From positions 1 to 52,512 of the forward strand of contig LNEX01000320.1 in NCBI GenBank assembly GCA_001464165.1: a stretch of DNA of 52,512 bases, in the 5' to 3' direction. A program made the position numbers and the translations under genes. Positions within the stretch are counted from its first letter, which is position 1; each line of letters opens with the position of its first letter. Positions 1-8,351 of the stretch are shown here, piece by piece. The notes under the pieces were generated by a model. It saw only the letters and a list, made by a program, of their open reading frames with translations, made no database searches and had not been told where the DNA came from. Origin of the DNA: a bacterium Ga0077546. Its GTDB lineage: Bacteria > Cyanobacteriota > Vampirovibrionia > Obscuribacterales > Obscuribacteraceae.

Positions 1-1
1 T

Positions 2-250
2 TCTCCAGTCAATACTGTCAAAGAAGCTGTCAACTTCTTACCAGAAGGCAGCGGGCGCATACTAACCCATATGACTCATTCTAGGCTAGGTGAGGTGCCC
101 CAGATCAGCAATCCGATCAAGCAAATTTACGGCAAAACTGAGCAGGAATGGGCGTGCACCGACACTGAAAAGGAAACCAGGCAGCAGCTTGAAGCCCTCG
201 GTATTACAGCCAGTCAGATAACAGCAATGAAGCAAGCCGGAATAATCTAA
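2..250 (+). CDS. CaiB/BaiF-type CoA-transferase, C-terminal fragment (cut by window edge)
   Basis: The reading frame is open from the window edge to a TAA at 248-250, so only the last 82 residues are visible. The tail carries a NPIKQ segment followed by an acidic helix and ends LEALGITASQITAMKQAGII. This resembles the usual end of family III CoA-transferases, where a segment like NPIKFS is followed by a helix ending in ALRAAGVI. These enzymes move CoA between carboxylic acids in the cytoplasm. The active-site Asp region lies outside the window. The gene converges on murF with 8 bases between the stop codons and no obvious terminator. The assignment rests only on the C-terminal pattern. Confidence 0.55.
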   Translation, partial: SPVNTVKEAVNFLPEGSGRILTHMTHSRLGEVPQISNPIKQIYGKTEQEWACTDTEKETRQQLEALGITASQITAMKQAGII

Positions 251-258
251 TAGTTCTT

Positions 259-1650
259 TTAGTGCAGTATTTTCTGTACTAGTTTATCTAGATTAGCACT
301 ATGAGAGCCCTTTACCATCACACAAGAGTCGCTGCCCAAGTGCGGCAAGAGTCTTAGCAGAGCCTCATCTTGATTCTCTACTGAGGCAACTTCATAGCTT
401 GCGCCACTAGCTCCCAAAGCAATTGCACTTGCTACAGGTCCAACTGTCACCAGCAAACTAAGGGGTTTGTCCTTAAGCCAACGGCCAAGCTCAAGGTGCA
501 AAGCTTCGGTAAAGGAACCGAGCTCGGCCATAGCACCAAGTACAATAATTTTGGCGGGTTGTGGATATGCATGAGAGAGAATAGCTTCAATTGCGCAGCG
601 CATAGAATCAGGGTTAGCGTTATACGATTCATCAACTACCGTAGCTCCGCGAGATGATTTCAGAGCATTGCCTCGACCTTCAACCGCAGCAAATTTTGCT
701 AAGCCGATTGCGATTTCAGAGTCGGTCAAACCGGCGGCTCTTGCTGCAGCCACCGCGCAACATGCATCTTCCAGTAGAAAACGTCCATGAGCATTAACGA
801 AAAACACTTGCTCTGGATTCGCACTTCCCGGAATCTTAAAAGTTGTACCGCCGTTATCAACACTTATAATCTCAGGCTCTGGCGCGATTTCAATGCGACC
901 AGAAAAAACCAGCTTGGCCTGAGATACTAACAGCTCACTGCCATCACCTATGATGGCAATGCCACGTTCTGCATCTAAGGCTGCAAACAACTCACACTTT
1001 GCCTGTGCTATATTCTCCAGCGAGCCAAGAAGCTCTATGTGGGCAGAACCGGCACAAGTAATTATGCCAATATCGGGCGAACCGCAAGAAGCCAACTGAG
1101 CTATTTGCCCGAGGCCCCGCATGCCCATTTCAAGAATCAAAATTTCTGTATCTGTTGGCATGGAGAGAATTGTTTTAGGCACACCAATCTCGTTGTTTTC
1201 GTTGGCCATCGACTTGTGCACGCGCCGAGCAGAAGTGGCAGCTGCTGTCATCTCTTTTGTAGTTGTCTTGCCGGATGAGCCAGTAATAGCGATCACTTTG
1301 GCAATGCTTTTGCGCAAATACAAACGCGCGAGACCTTGATAAGCAGCCAAAGTATTGGGAACTGATACTACAGGCAATGCAGAAGACTTTGACTTACCCG
1401 ACAAACTATTCAATACTGGTGCTAGCGAATCGCTATCGACTATTGCTAAACCAGCACCGTTCTCGAAAGCCTTGAGAACAAAATCGTGGCCATCAAAGCG
1501 CTCTCCTTTCAAGGCTAAATATAAGTTGCTGCTACCATCAATTGCGCGACTGTCAGTGCTAATTGCATATTCTAAATTTTGCGACGTACCATGCAGTACA
1601 GCACCATCAAGAGTAAGAATTTCATCGATGGTAAAAGTTGCTGTCATCAT
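259..1650 (-). CDS. murF: UDP-N-acetylmuramoyl-tripeptide--D-alanyl-D-alanine ligase (MurF)
   Basis: MurF adds the D-Ala-D-Ala dipeptide to the UDP-MurNAc-tripeptide using ATP, the last cytoplasmic step of peptidoglycan precursor synthesis. The 463-residue protein has the Mur ligase layout. There is an N-terminal substrate domain, an ATP P-loop ITGSSGKTT near residues 122-130, the MurF-typical ENNEIGVPKT near 151-160, EMGMRGLGQI near 174-183, and YNANPDSM in the C-terminal half. The frame is open up to 1767, but residues before 1650 do not resemble MurF and overlap the upstream gene. The double ATG at 1650/1647 is therefore chosen; it lies 10 bases after the upstream stop. Length and motifs fit the family well. 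Confidence 0.95.
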   Translation of the reverse strand: MMTATFTIDEILTLDGAVLHGTSQNLEYAISTDSRAIDGSSNLYLALKGERFDGHDFVLKAFENGAGLAIVDSDSLAPVLNSLSGKSKSSALPVVSVPNTLAAYQGLARLYLRKSIAKVIAITGSSGKTTTKEMTAAATSARRVHKSMANENNEIGVPKTILSMPTDTEILILEMGMRGLGQIAQLASCGSPDIGIITCAGSAHIELLGSLENIAQAKCELFAALDAERGIAIIGDGSELLVSQAKLVFSGRIEIAPEPEIISVDNGGTTFKIPGSANPEQVFFVNAHGRFLLEDACCAVAAARAAGLTDSEIAIGLAKFAAVEGRGNALKSSRGATVVDESYNANPDSMRCAIEAILSHAYPQPAKIIVLGAMAELGSFTEALHLELGRWLKDKPLSLLVTVGPVASAIALGASGASYEVASVENQDEALLRLLPHLGSDSCVMVKGSHSANLDKLVQKILH

Positions 1651-1660
1651 CCTATCGCTA

Positions 1661-2965
1661 CTAGTCTTTCTTTGTGACTTTATTCCAAATATTGCCGATC
1701 CAGCCTTTCTTCTCGCCTTCATCTTTCGCTGCCTGTGCAGGAGGAGCAGGAGCAACAACTGGCGCATCAGGAGGGAGATCTTTCAATACTTCATGAAGCT
1801 CAAGGCCTGTTTGTTGGCACATTTTTACAGCAGCGGCGCATTGCACCGGCTTCAAAATACCTTCAGCGACAAACGACTGAGCTTGCAGAGCAGCTTTAAT
1901 CAAACGCTTGTCGATCATGTCTTTAGTGACGATAATTTCGGCCATGGAGACATTTAGTTGTCTAGCCAGTGACTGAGCTCGATTGAAGTTGTCGCCGCTT
2001 AAAGCGCCCGATTGCAAAAGTATCTCCATTACTGTGTTTACTTTGGCGATATCGTCTTGCCTAGAGGCCCTCTCCTCGATGATGGCATCGATAGAAACAT
2101 GGCGTGAATGGGCCTGTCTAAGTATATCCGCTGCCTGCAGCCCACTAAGGGCACCACTAGTAACCATCTCTTGCAGGCGCAAGCTTTCATCGACGACTTC
2201 AGATGAAATCATACCCGTTTGGACAAAGACTTCCCCAATCTTCTGATGCTCAGATAGACCAATTTCGATTGCCGAAATCTTGTCACCCTCGGTAACCAAA
2301 CCAGCTTGGGTGACAAGGTCACCTAACTTTATCGTGTCTTTGCCTGAAGTTCGAAAGGCGCCAGTATCAACAAGAGACTGTTCAAGCGATTGGTGCTTGG
2401 CTACAGCTTTCTTTAATCCGGCGATGGCCTGCTCTTCAGTAATTTTGCCATCTCTAATTAGAACTTGGGCTGTAAGAGCTGATTGCAGCAAGACAGAGGT
2501 AATCATGCGATTTAAGACCAAGCAGCGCCCTAGAGGCAAGTTATTCTCTTGACCTTGCCACTGTGCTTGTTCAAGCATCGAACGATCAAGCAAACCGGAT
2601 TGCACGAGAAGCTCGCCTAACTCACCAGCCGAAGCCTTTTGCTCGTCTGTAGTCTCTGGTGGTGTCCAACCGAGGCGCTTAAATGCGTCATCTAAAGGTA
2701 TGCGCCCCTTAATACAGACGTTAATGGCCTTGACGCCAAACTCAGCTGAAATTGTGTTCTGTCTTATCAATGACTGCACATAGAGCGCCACTTCGACATC
2801 GTACTCAGACAATTCACCAATACTCATCAGAACCCTCCCTAGGGGAGTCTGTGAAGTCTTCGAAACTTTCAAAGCCTCGAGTAAAACTTCTTGTCTGATG
2901 ATGTTGGCCGCTACTAGTAGCTCGCCAATTCTCTTAGGTGCTGAACGCCTGCCAGTGATTTCCAA
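1661..2965 (-). CDS. Protein of four tandem MshEN/GspE N-terminal-like modules
   Basis: This 434-residue protein has no ATPase domain and no signal peptide. It is built from about four repeats of roughly 100 residues, opening with RIGELLVAANII (about 12), ELGELLVQSGLL (about 115), KLGDLVTQAGLV (about 213) and VMEILLQSGAL (about 318). Each is followed by a second half of the form PLGRVLMSIGELSEYDV. This LGELLVE.GLI / LG..L...G.I pattern resembles the N-terminal domain of type II secretion and type IV pilus ATPases (GspE/PilB/MshE), which in MshE binds cyclic di-GMP. The tail is Ala/Pro-rich, then Lys-rich (KKGWIGNIWNKVTKKD). The start is TTG with an AGGG ribosome site just upstream; no ATG is available. 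Adjacent to murF with a 10-base gap. Function is inferred only. Confidence 0.8.
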   Translation of the reverse strand: MEITGRRSAPKRIGELLVAANIIRQEVLLEALKVSKTSQTPLGRVLMSIGELSEYDVEVALYVQSLIRQNTISAEFGVKAINVCIKGRIPLDDAFKRLGWTPPETTDEQKASAGELGELLVQSGLLDRSMLEQAQWQGQENNLPLGRCLVLNRMITSVLLQSALTAQVLIRDGKITEEQAIAGLKKAVAKHQSLEQSLVDTGAFRTSGKDTIKLGDLVTQAGLVTEGDKISAIEIGLSEHQKIGEVFVQTGMISSEVVDESLRLQEMVTSGALSGLQAADILRQAHSRHVSIDAIIEERASRQDDIAKVNTVMEILLQSGALSGDNFNRAQSLARQLNVSMAEIIVTKDMIDKRLIKAALQAQSFVAEGILKPVQCAAAVKMCQQTGLELHEVLKDLPPDAPVVAPAPPAQAAKDEGEKKGWIGNIWNKVTKKD

Positions 2966-3115
2966 GTTACGCCCTAAATTGCAACAAAGCCGTCAGCTCT
3001 GCTAAAAACCAAATCTACTTAATAGTCTATCAAGAGCTTGCCTCTAACAGGCAGATGATAGGTATTGATGTCACAGTAGGATAAATACAAGAGAAATAAT
3101 ATCTCAATAAGCAAA

Positions 3116-3145
3116 CAAACACCAACCATTGCTGGCAGGTGTTTG
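3116..3145 (-). terminator. Candidate terminator of the four-paralog operon
   Basis: An 8-bp inverted repeat, CAAACACC at 3116-3123 and GGTGTTTG at 3138-3145, lies about 70 bases after the last gene of the array. Read on the minus strand, the stem is followed by a moderately T-rich stretch (TTTGCTTATTG). Position fits, but the loop is long (14 bases) and the T tract is imperfect. Confidence 0.4.
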
Positions 3146-3214
3146 CTTTCTAAGCCAAGTATTTCCAGGTCAGCGTCTAATTACAAAGACACTAGAAACG
3201 AGGATGACAATCAG

Positions 3215-3664
3215 TTAGTAGTTATCGTCGTAAGGAACAACGAAACCTTTACCCTGGAATATCATGCTGTGGCTGCCGCTGTGGGGGCTCGGATATCCGA
3301 TGAAGCCATGCTTAATTCCGTAGCCAGCGCCGTGGAGAACGCCATAAGCGCTACCGCCAACTAGGCCAACTGGTCCACCGGTCATAGCGCCAGCAACCAT
3401 TTCATAAACACCATCTTCTTTACCCAGATTTCGGGCAACCATTTTGGTTCCGCCGATAGCACCCTTGATGCCATCTGAGAAAGCCGCGGTTGGAACATCC
3501 CAAGCAGTTGTAACGGCCATAGAGACCAGTCTGCATGGGAAGTACCACATTTCATAGATTACCCGAGCCGATTCTGGACGCTCTGGGTAAGCCATACTAG
3601 GAGCTGAAAGACTCATTGCGAGTCCTAGAGCTGCTAGCAAAGACGAAAGAATTTTCTTTTGCAT
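3215..3664 (-). CDS. Secreted glycine-rich protein, array member 4
   Basis: The protein starts at an ATG at 3664 with a GAGG ribosome site; a TTG at 3673 is less likely. It opens with a clear signal peptide (MQKKILSSLLAALGLAMSLS, then APSMA at the cleavage site). The mature part carries the array signature: GIKGAIGG, then NLGKEDG, then repeated small-residue segments GGPVGLVGGSAYG, HGAGYGIKHGF. Three upstream neighbours share this plan, so it is a paralog produced by tandem duplication. It differs in its C-terminus, which runs past the shared PF position into a His/Ser/Gly tail ending in PYDDNY. It is probably periplasmic or associated with the outer membrane. No known family is recognised. 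Last gene of a four-gene unit, 47 bases after the previous one. Confidence 0.85.
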   Translation of the reverse strand: MQKKILSSLLAALGLAMSLSAPSMAYPERPESARVIYEMWYFPCRLVSMAVTTAWDVPTAAFSDGIKGAIGGTKMVARNLGKEDGVYEMVAGAMTGGPVGLVGGSAYGVLHGAGYGIKHGFIGYPSPHSGSHSMIFQGKGFVVPYDDNY

Positions 3665-3711
3665 TATCCTCAACCTTTTCTACTGGGAGTAAATCCCTCA
3701 GTCAAATAGAA

Positions 3712-4116
3712 TTATTTCTCTTCCATGGTGATGAAAGACCAGCGGCTGAATGGATGTTCCCAACCTTTCTTCCAGCCATGTCCCATGCCGTGGTAGCCAC
3801 CATAGACACCACCAGCAACCATTCCAACAGAACCGCCGATTGGAACGGCAGCTAGACGTTGTCCAGTACCATGCTCATCGCCGAATTTCTCAGCTACGTG
3901 ATTGATCCCTTTGATACCGCCATGGTAACCACCAGCGATAGGACCGGTTACAAGACCGGTGAACAAGGCACCGCTTGCTGCTCCAACGGTACGAATAGGA
4001 GCTTGAAGAACCCACTGAACCGGCTTGGCTTCATAATCTAGTGCCATCGCAGGGGCGACAGCGGAGACCATGAGAGCGGCCGACATAAGAACTTGACCTA
4101 GTATTTTGTTTGTCAT
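3712..4116 (-). CDS. Secreted glycine-rich protein, array member 3
   Basis: A 134-residue protein from an ATG at 4116 preceded by GGTGGATAAG. The longer frame to 4155 lacks support. The signal peptide is MTNKILGQVLMSAALMVSAV with cleavage near APAMA. The mature protein contains GIKGINHVAEKFGDEHG, IGGSVGMVAGGVYGGYHG, MGHGWKKGWEHPF and ends FITMEEK. Alternating Gly and small hydrophobic residues could form glycine-zipper membrane-inserting helices, as seen in some outer-membrane or pore-forming proteins; that is inference. It shares order and motifs with both neighbours and is closest by eye to member 2 (shared FGDE.G, PF and a terminal EEK). No function is known. Confidence 0.85.
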   Translation of the reverse strand: MTNKILGQVLMSAALMVSAVAPAMALDYEAKPVQWVLQAPIRTVGAASGALFTGLVTGPIAGGYHGGIKGINHVAEKFGDEHGTGQRLAAVPIGGSVGMVAGGVYGGYHGMGHGWKKGWEHPFSRWSFITMEEK

Positions 4117-4144
4117 CTTATCCACCGTTTCTAATTCAGAGCTA

Positions 4145-4172
4145 CCCGGCATCACTTGGCTAGGGTGCCGGG
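4145..4172 (-). other. GC-rich hairpin between array members 2 and 3
   Basis: CCCGGCATC (4145-4153) pairs with GGTGCCGGG (4164-4172), a 9-bp stem including one G-T pair, with a 10-base loop. It begins 17 bases after the stop of member 2. No T tract follows on the minus strand, so it is more likely an mRNA stability or processing element than a terminator. Confidence 0.5.
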
Positions 4173-4188
4173 CAGCAATTACTACTTA

Positions 4189-4569
4189 CTATTTTTCTTC
4201 AGTGACAATATAGGATTCAGTACTAAATGGTTTTTCCCAACCACTAGTCATACCATGCTTAGCACCGACGATTGCGCCATAAGGAACGCCCCAGACCATA
4301 CCGACAGGCCATCCGAGGGCGAATGCTGCGAGGTTTTGTCCAAGACCTTTCTCATCACCAAAATGCTTGGCGAGTTGACGCTGCAATGTGTGAGGTGTGC
4401 GCCAAAGTGAATTGACGACGATACCTTGCGGAGTATCAACAATTACTGCTGTGGTAGCGCCAGCCAGTGAAGCCATGCTGCTAAGAGGACCGTCTCCGGC
4501 CATCGAAGGCATCGCCACACCAATACTGATAGCGCCAGCAGCTATTAAGGCTAAAGCTTTGTTTTTCAT
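4189..4569 (-). CDS. Secreted glycine-rich protein, array member 2
   Basis: A 126-residue protein from an ATG at 4569 with a good AAGGAAGAT ribosome site. The signal peptide is MKNKALALIAAGAISIGVA with cleavage near PSMAG. The mature part has HFGDEKGLGQNLAAFALG, PVGMVWGVPYGAIVGAKHG, then SGWEKPF and the ending TEEK. These line up with the corresponding blocks of its neighbours. It lacks the G.KGA block seen in the other three, which is replaced by an NSLWRTPHTLQRQL segment, so it is the most diverged member in its N-terminal half. Likely exported; function unknown. Confidence 0.85.
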   Translation of the reverse strand: MKNKALALIAAGAISIGVAMPSMAGDGPLSSMASLAGATTAVIVDTPQGIVVNSLWRTPHTLQRQLAKHFGDEKGLGQNLAAFALGWPVGMVWGVPYGAIVGAKHGMTSGWEKPFSTESYIVTEEK

Positions 4570-4626
4570 ATCTTCCTTACCACCCGGTCTATATCATTTT
4601 CTGATTCAGATTTTGAGTTAGATTTT

Positions 4627-4653
4627 GAGGGTGACTCTAAGAGAGCCACCCTC
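4627..4653 (-). other. Hairpin between array members 1 and 2
   Basis: GAGGGTG (4627-4633) pairs with CACCCTC (4647-4653), and CTCT/AGAG extends the stem past one mismatch, leaving a 3-base loop. On the plus strand it is followed by TCATTCTTTTT. On the minus strand, the direction of the genes, it is followed by AAAATC. It therefore looks weak as a terminator for the array and may shape relative expression of member 1. Confidence 0.5.
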
Positions 4654-4727
4654 TCATTCTTTTTGCCCGACAATTTTCGAACATAAGTTCACTGTCTCAT
4701 TAAAGCTATTGTTGATTAATCAACAAG

Positions 4728-5117
4728 TTAGTCTTCTTTGAAAGTGAAAGCTTCTTTGGTGAATGGCTTTTCGAAGCCAGTTTTCATACCGTGCCAACCG
4801 CCATCGAAACAACCATAGGCTGCACCGCCAACGATACCGAACGGAGCGCCAACGATGGCTCCTGTCCACTTCTGGTATCCACCATCTTCGTTACCAAGTT
4901 TACCGGCAACCCAAGTAGTGGATTTAATAGCTCCCTTAGTTCCGTCTTTAACGGCACCTAGGGGAACGCCTACTACAGCTCCAACACCTGAACCAACCAC
5001 TTTGACAGGGAACAGACAAATGTTCTTGAATGTGTCGTCATCGGCATACGACGGAGCGACCATTGTGCCAACCAAAGCTGAGGCTAGTATGAAAGAGGAC
5101 GCTATCTTTTTAAGCAT
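4728..5117 (-). CDS. Secreted glycine-rich protein, array member 1
   Basis: A 129-residue protein starting at an ATG at 5117 with TTGGAGA upstream; the TTG at 5129 is rejected. The signal peptide is MLKKIASSFILASALVGTMV, cleaved near APSYA. The mature sequence has VVGVPLGAVKDGTKGAIKST, GKLGNEDGGYQKWTG, then GAPFGIVGGAAYG, GWHGMKTGFEKPF and KEAFTFKED. It is the first gene of the four-gene unit, so the promoter for the group should lie in the 364-base gap upstream. A single Cys follows the first block (NICLFP) and another lies in AYGCFDG, which would allow a disulphide in the envelope. Family not recognised. Confidence 0.85.
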   Translation of the reverse strand: MLKKIASSFILASALVGTMVAPSYADDDTFKNICLFPVKVVGSGVGAVVGVPLGAVKDGTKGAIKSTTWVAGKLGNEDGGYQKWTGAIVGAPFGIVGGAAYGCFDGGWHGMKTGFEKPFTKEAFTFKED

Positions 5118-5481
5118 GCAAATCTCCAACTCTTAGCAATCGTAATTTAGGAAATCATTTTTCGAATGATTCGACCAATCCTGGACCAACGGCCCGAGAC
5201 AAGCTCCATTTTACTCAATTATTCCGAGAGGTCCATATTTAATGACGAGCTTATTTCAGGCGCGACAAGCGTATTGCAGCAATATACTTGATCTCGGGCT
5301 TTGAAATGAGTTGTAAAAAGTTTGTTGGAATAGCACCGCTTTTCAAGTGGTATATACAATCAAAGCAGTGTTTACACACCCTGAATATAAGAATATTGCT
5401 TGGTCTTGGGTGCTCATGAAATCAAGATGGCACCAAATGCGATGCTAAATATTACTGCCGTCCGATTTTTTTCTAAATTAT
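5118..5481 (-). promoter_or_regulatory. Non-coding gap upstream of the four-gene secreted array
   Basis: No gene is seen in these 364 bases. They must hold the array promoter, but I could not pick a convincing -35/-10 pair. A 7-bp hairpin (AATCATT at 5153-5159, AATGATT at 5165-5171) overlapping a palindrome TCGAATGATTCGA (5162-5174) lies 35-57 bases before the first start codon and is a possible operator or leader structure. Confidence 0.35.
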
Positions 5482-6816
5482 CTAGGTTTTTATCACTGGC
5501 GCAACGCCAGCATGCTCAGTGCGATGCCAGGTTGAAACCTGTTTGCCAAACAGTATCTGACAGAAAGAAACGACGATAACCGGGACCCAGTGGGCATAAA
5601 CATAAGCTGTAACGTAAAAGCTGCGACCCAAAGCTTTCATAAAGGTCATGGGCGCGCGATAAATTCGCATAGCGATCAAGAAATTGACCTGGCTTATACC
5701 AAAGATTGCCATCACTATCAGCGCTAGGAACTTCCCATAAGTAGGCACACCCGTGGCGATATGCACTACTTCGGAAGCAATCTCTAAGGTCATCAAAGCG
5801 GGAACGACGAAATAGACCGTAAATACGAGAGTATCAAGGCGCTCTACCAACGACAGCCTGGTAGGGGAGTTCAATGGGAAAATATAATCAAGGTAACGGC
5901 GTATGCTACCTTCAGCCCAACGTCTACGTTGGCGAATAAGAGCTTTGAAAGTGGTGACAGCCTCTTCCCAGACAATTGCTTCAGGGCAGAACGTAATGTC
6001 CCAGTTGCTTACAAGCAATCTCATACTTAGATCGAGATCATCAGTAATAGCTTTATTGTTCCAACCACCGACATCAATAAGCGCCTGGCGCTTAACCAAT
6101 TGACCATCGCCTCTCAATTCGACAGCACCACCGATAAGGTCACGTGAGACCTGAAAATAGGTATCGACTGCATACTCAGAAGCCTGACATTCGACTAAAA
6201 GGCCTCTTTGATTCTCATACATTTTCTTCTGAGCTTGAACAGCGCCGACGTTTGCGGGTTCAAGAGAGGGCAGGATAATATTGAGAAATTCTGGATCAAC
6301 GTTAGCGTCAGCGTCAAAGACGGCAATTACTTCACCCTTACAAAGGGGCAAAAATTCATTAAGAGCAGCTGACTTACCCGGACAAGAGCCTGGAACACGG
6401 TTAAGCACCTGGAGGCGCGGAAATTCAGCCTGGAGGTTCTTGAGAATTTCGGGCATCTTGTCAGTTGAGCAATCATCTACAACCCAAACTGAGTATGCGT
6501 CATAGTTGAGTTGAAAAAGATTGCGAACTGTTGTTTCTATCACTCTTGATTCGTTCTTTGCCGATATGACCACGTCAACATAGGGATGCCATACCTTGGC
6601 AGCCTCTTGACTGGTAAGTCCAAGAGAGCGGCGTGCCAAAACTTTTTTGCGATGTCTTTGCTGGGCTGAAAAAAGCCAGATAGTGTGAGCAATCATCATG
6701 CTTAGGACGCCACACAAGATGAAAAGCACTTCTGGCCCCGTAAAGAACTTATCAATGGCCTTAAGGGCAATCCATACGCCGACAACAAGCAAAACTAAAA
6801 CTATTCGGTTACGCAT
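5482..6816 (-). CDS. Membrane-bound processive family 2 glycosyltransferase (PgaC/BcsA-like)
   Basis: The protein polymerises or transfers sugars from nucleotide-sugar donors at the inner membrane. Two membrane segments (about 5-20 and 29-50) precede a GT-A catalytic domain. That domain has VVDDCSTD near 112-119, the metal-binding DAD at 168-170, ITDD near 257-260 as catalytic base, and the QRRRW product-binding motif at 296-300 typical of processive beta-glycan synthases. At least three C-terminal membrane segments follow. At 444 residues it is close to poly-N-acetylglucosamine synthase PgaC/IcaA. No PgaA, B or D partner is present here, so the polymer cannot be named; cellulose, hyaluronan-like or PNAG-like products all remain possible. 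ATG at 6816 with AGGAAG upstream. Confidence 0.88.
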   Translation of the reverse strand: MRNRIVLVLLVVGVWIALKAIDKFFTGPEVLFILCGVLSMMIAHTIWLFSAQQRHRKKVLARRSLGLTSQEAAKVWHPYVDVVISAKNESRVIETTVRNLFQLNYDAYSVWVVDDCSTDKMPEILKNLQAEFPRLQVLNRVPGSCPGKSAALNEFLPLCKGEVIAVFDADANVDPEFLNIILPSLEPANVGAVQAQKKMYENQRGLLVECQASEYAVDTYFQVSRDLIGGAVELRGDGQLVKRQALIDVGGWNNKAITDDLDLSMRLLVSNWDITFCPEAIVWEEAVTTFKALIRQRRRWAEGSIRRYLDYIFPLNSPTRLSLVERLDTLVFTVYFVVPALMTLEIASEVVHIATGVPTYGKFLALIVMAIFGISQVNFLIAMRIYRAPMTFMKALGRSFYVTAYVYAHWVPVIVVSFCQILFGKQVSTWHRTEHAGVAPVIKT

Positions 6817-6969
6817 GCTTCCTACTGATAACGGTGGTAACTATCATTCTATAAGAATGCAGCCACATGGCAACCGACCACCACTCACCTAATCAAATGT
6901 TTAGATTAGCCTGACAGCCCAAAATCAAACGAAAGGTCGTCAAGGCCAGCCTGGCTACCCTTTGCATCT

Positions 6970-8334
6970 TTACTCTAAAGTATTGCCCGCTTCATCAAGC
7001 TTTGCACCAGAAGCCATTTCTTTACTGGTTTGGCTGTGGTGATGGAGGCCAACTAAAAGAGTCGGCAGTCCGATGAGAAACAAAGTCGTGAAAACTCCTC
7101 CAGGCAACTTGTCAGCAGATACGCCAATTAAGACGGCGGGAATGGTAGAAGCTGCAGACATAGCAGTGTTCTGGGCGGCAAAAACCTTGCCTCTCAACTC
7201 TTCTGGCACAGAAGCCTGAAGCAAAGATTGAGTGGGCACGGCAATAAAAGCACATGAAGCCCCGACCAGCGCGACAATCAGGAGTGGCACGAATATTAGA
7301 GAGCCATGAAAATTAACAGAAGCCATGCCCACAGAAGGAAATACCGAATCTTGCAAAAAGCCAAGAGAGCCCAGCAGGCTTAAGAAAAGGCCAAGCAATA
7401 TAAAACCCTTGTAGGCCAGAAGTGCTGCTGAGACCTTAGAAAAATAATGGCCAACAACGAAATTACCGATGCCCATACCAATTCCAGCAGCGGCAATGAC
7501 ATAGCCAAATTGTACGGCTTGGAGATTAAGCAGTTGTTCGGTGAGGCCGACCGAAATCGGGGTGAGGGCAATTATGGTCGAAAACAGGAAAGTGAGTTTG
7601 ACAATGGCCCGAAAGACCATCTTATTGTTAGCAATGTAGGCAATGCCAAAACGCAACTCCTCCCACCAAACCTCGTTAGATTTGGCAGCCGGTTTGTTGT
7701 CCGTAATCTGGCAACAAAAAACAGCAGCCAAAATAAACGCTGCAGCTACGGCGAATGGTGCCTTGCCTATACCAGTGTGAGCAATAATGGGCTCCCCGAT
7801 AGCAAAGCCAAAACCAAGAGCAATCATCATCGTTGTGAAAAAAAGAGAGTTGGCTTGAAAAAGCTCATCTTTCTTCACCAGCCGTGGTATCGAAGAAGCC
7901 TCAGCTGGGGCAAAGAATTGTGAACCGATTGACACGACGAAAGCCAATGAGCAAGCAGCCACAGGAGACGCTTTAGCATAAGGGGTAGCAACTAGACAAA
8001 TGCAAGCAGCGCGAAAAAGGTTAGAGAGTACCAACACTGCCTTATTAGACCAGCGGTCGACATAAACTCCGGCCATAGGGCTGAGCAAGACAGCCGGTAT
8101 AGTGAATGCGACATAGAGGAGACTCGTGAGCTGAGCCGACTCAAAATGCTTGCCACCAATGGTGGCGCTCTCGTTTGCAGTTAGTACGGCAACAAACAAG
8201 ACAAAAACCACACGATCGGCGAATTGAGAGAATACCTGGGCAATCCACAAGCTCATGAATTGCCGATTGGCGAATAGACTTCGGTATCCAGACTTAGACT
8301 CTTGAGCCACCTTTTCAGTCAATTTTTCAGTCAC
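6970..8334 (-). CDS. Major facilitator superfamily transporter
   Basis: A 454-residue inner-membrane protein with about twelve hydrophobic segments. It carries the MFS loop 2-3 signature in degenerate form (AGVYVDRWSNKAVLV). The RSLFANRQFMSLWIAQVFS opening and the PEELRGKVFAAQNT segment near the end are typical of the MFS_3/enterobactin-exporter-like branch, usually drug or metabolite efflux. The start is GTG at 8334 with GAAGG upstream, 17 bases after lpxA. Co-transcription with lpxA and fabZ is likely from spacing, but a specific role in envelope synthesis is not shown. Substrate unknown. Confidence 0.85.
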   Translation of the reverse strand: MTEKLTEKVAQESKSGYRSLFANRQFMSLWIAQVFSQFADRVVFVLFVAVLTANESATIGGKHFESAQLTSLLYVAFTIPAVLLSPMAGVYVDRWSNKAVLVLSNLFRAACICLVATPYAKASPVAACSLAFVVSIGSQFFAPAEASSIPRLVKKDELFQANSLFFTTMMIALGFGFAIGEPIIAHTGIGKAPFAVAAAFILAAVFCCQITDNKPAAKSNEVWWEELRFGIAYIANNKMVFRAIVKLTFLFSTIIALTPISVGLTEQLLNLQAVQFGYVIAAAGIGMGIGNFVVGHYFSKVSAALLAYKGFILLGLFLSLLGSLGFLQDSVFPSVGMASVNFHGSLIFVPLLIVALVGASCAFIAVPTQSLLQASVPEELRGKVFAAQNTAMSAASTIPAVLIGVSADKLPGGVFTTLFLIGLPTLLVGLHHHSQTSKEMASGAKLDEAGNTLE

Positions 8335-8351
8335 GGGGAGCCTTCATGCAT

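Noticed and set aside
1355..1957. 200-codon plus-strand frame across murF and the MshEN-like gene
   Set aside because: Antisense to two supported genes and spans their junction; composition is not protein-like.
7447..7923. 158-codon plus-strand frame inside the MFS transporter
   Set aside because: Antisense shadow of a hydrophobic gene; no ribosome site.
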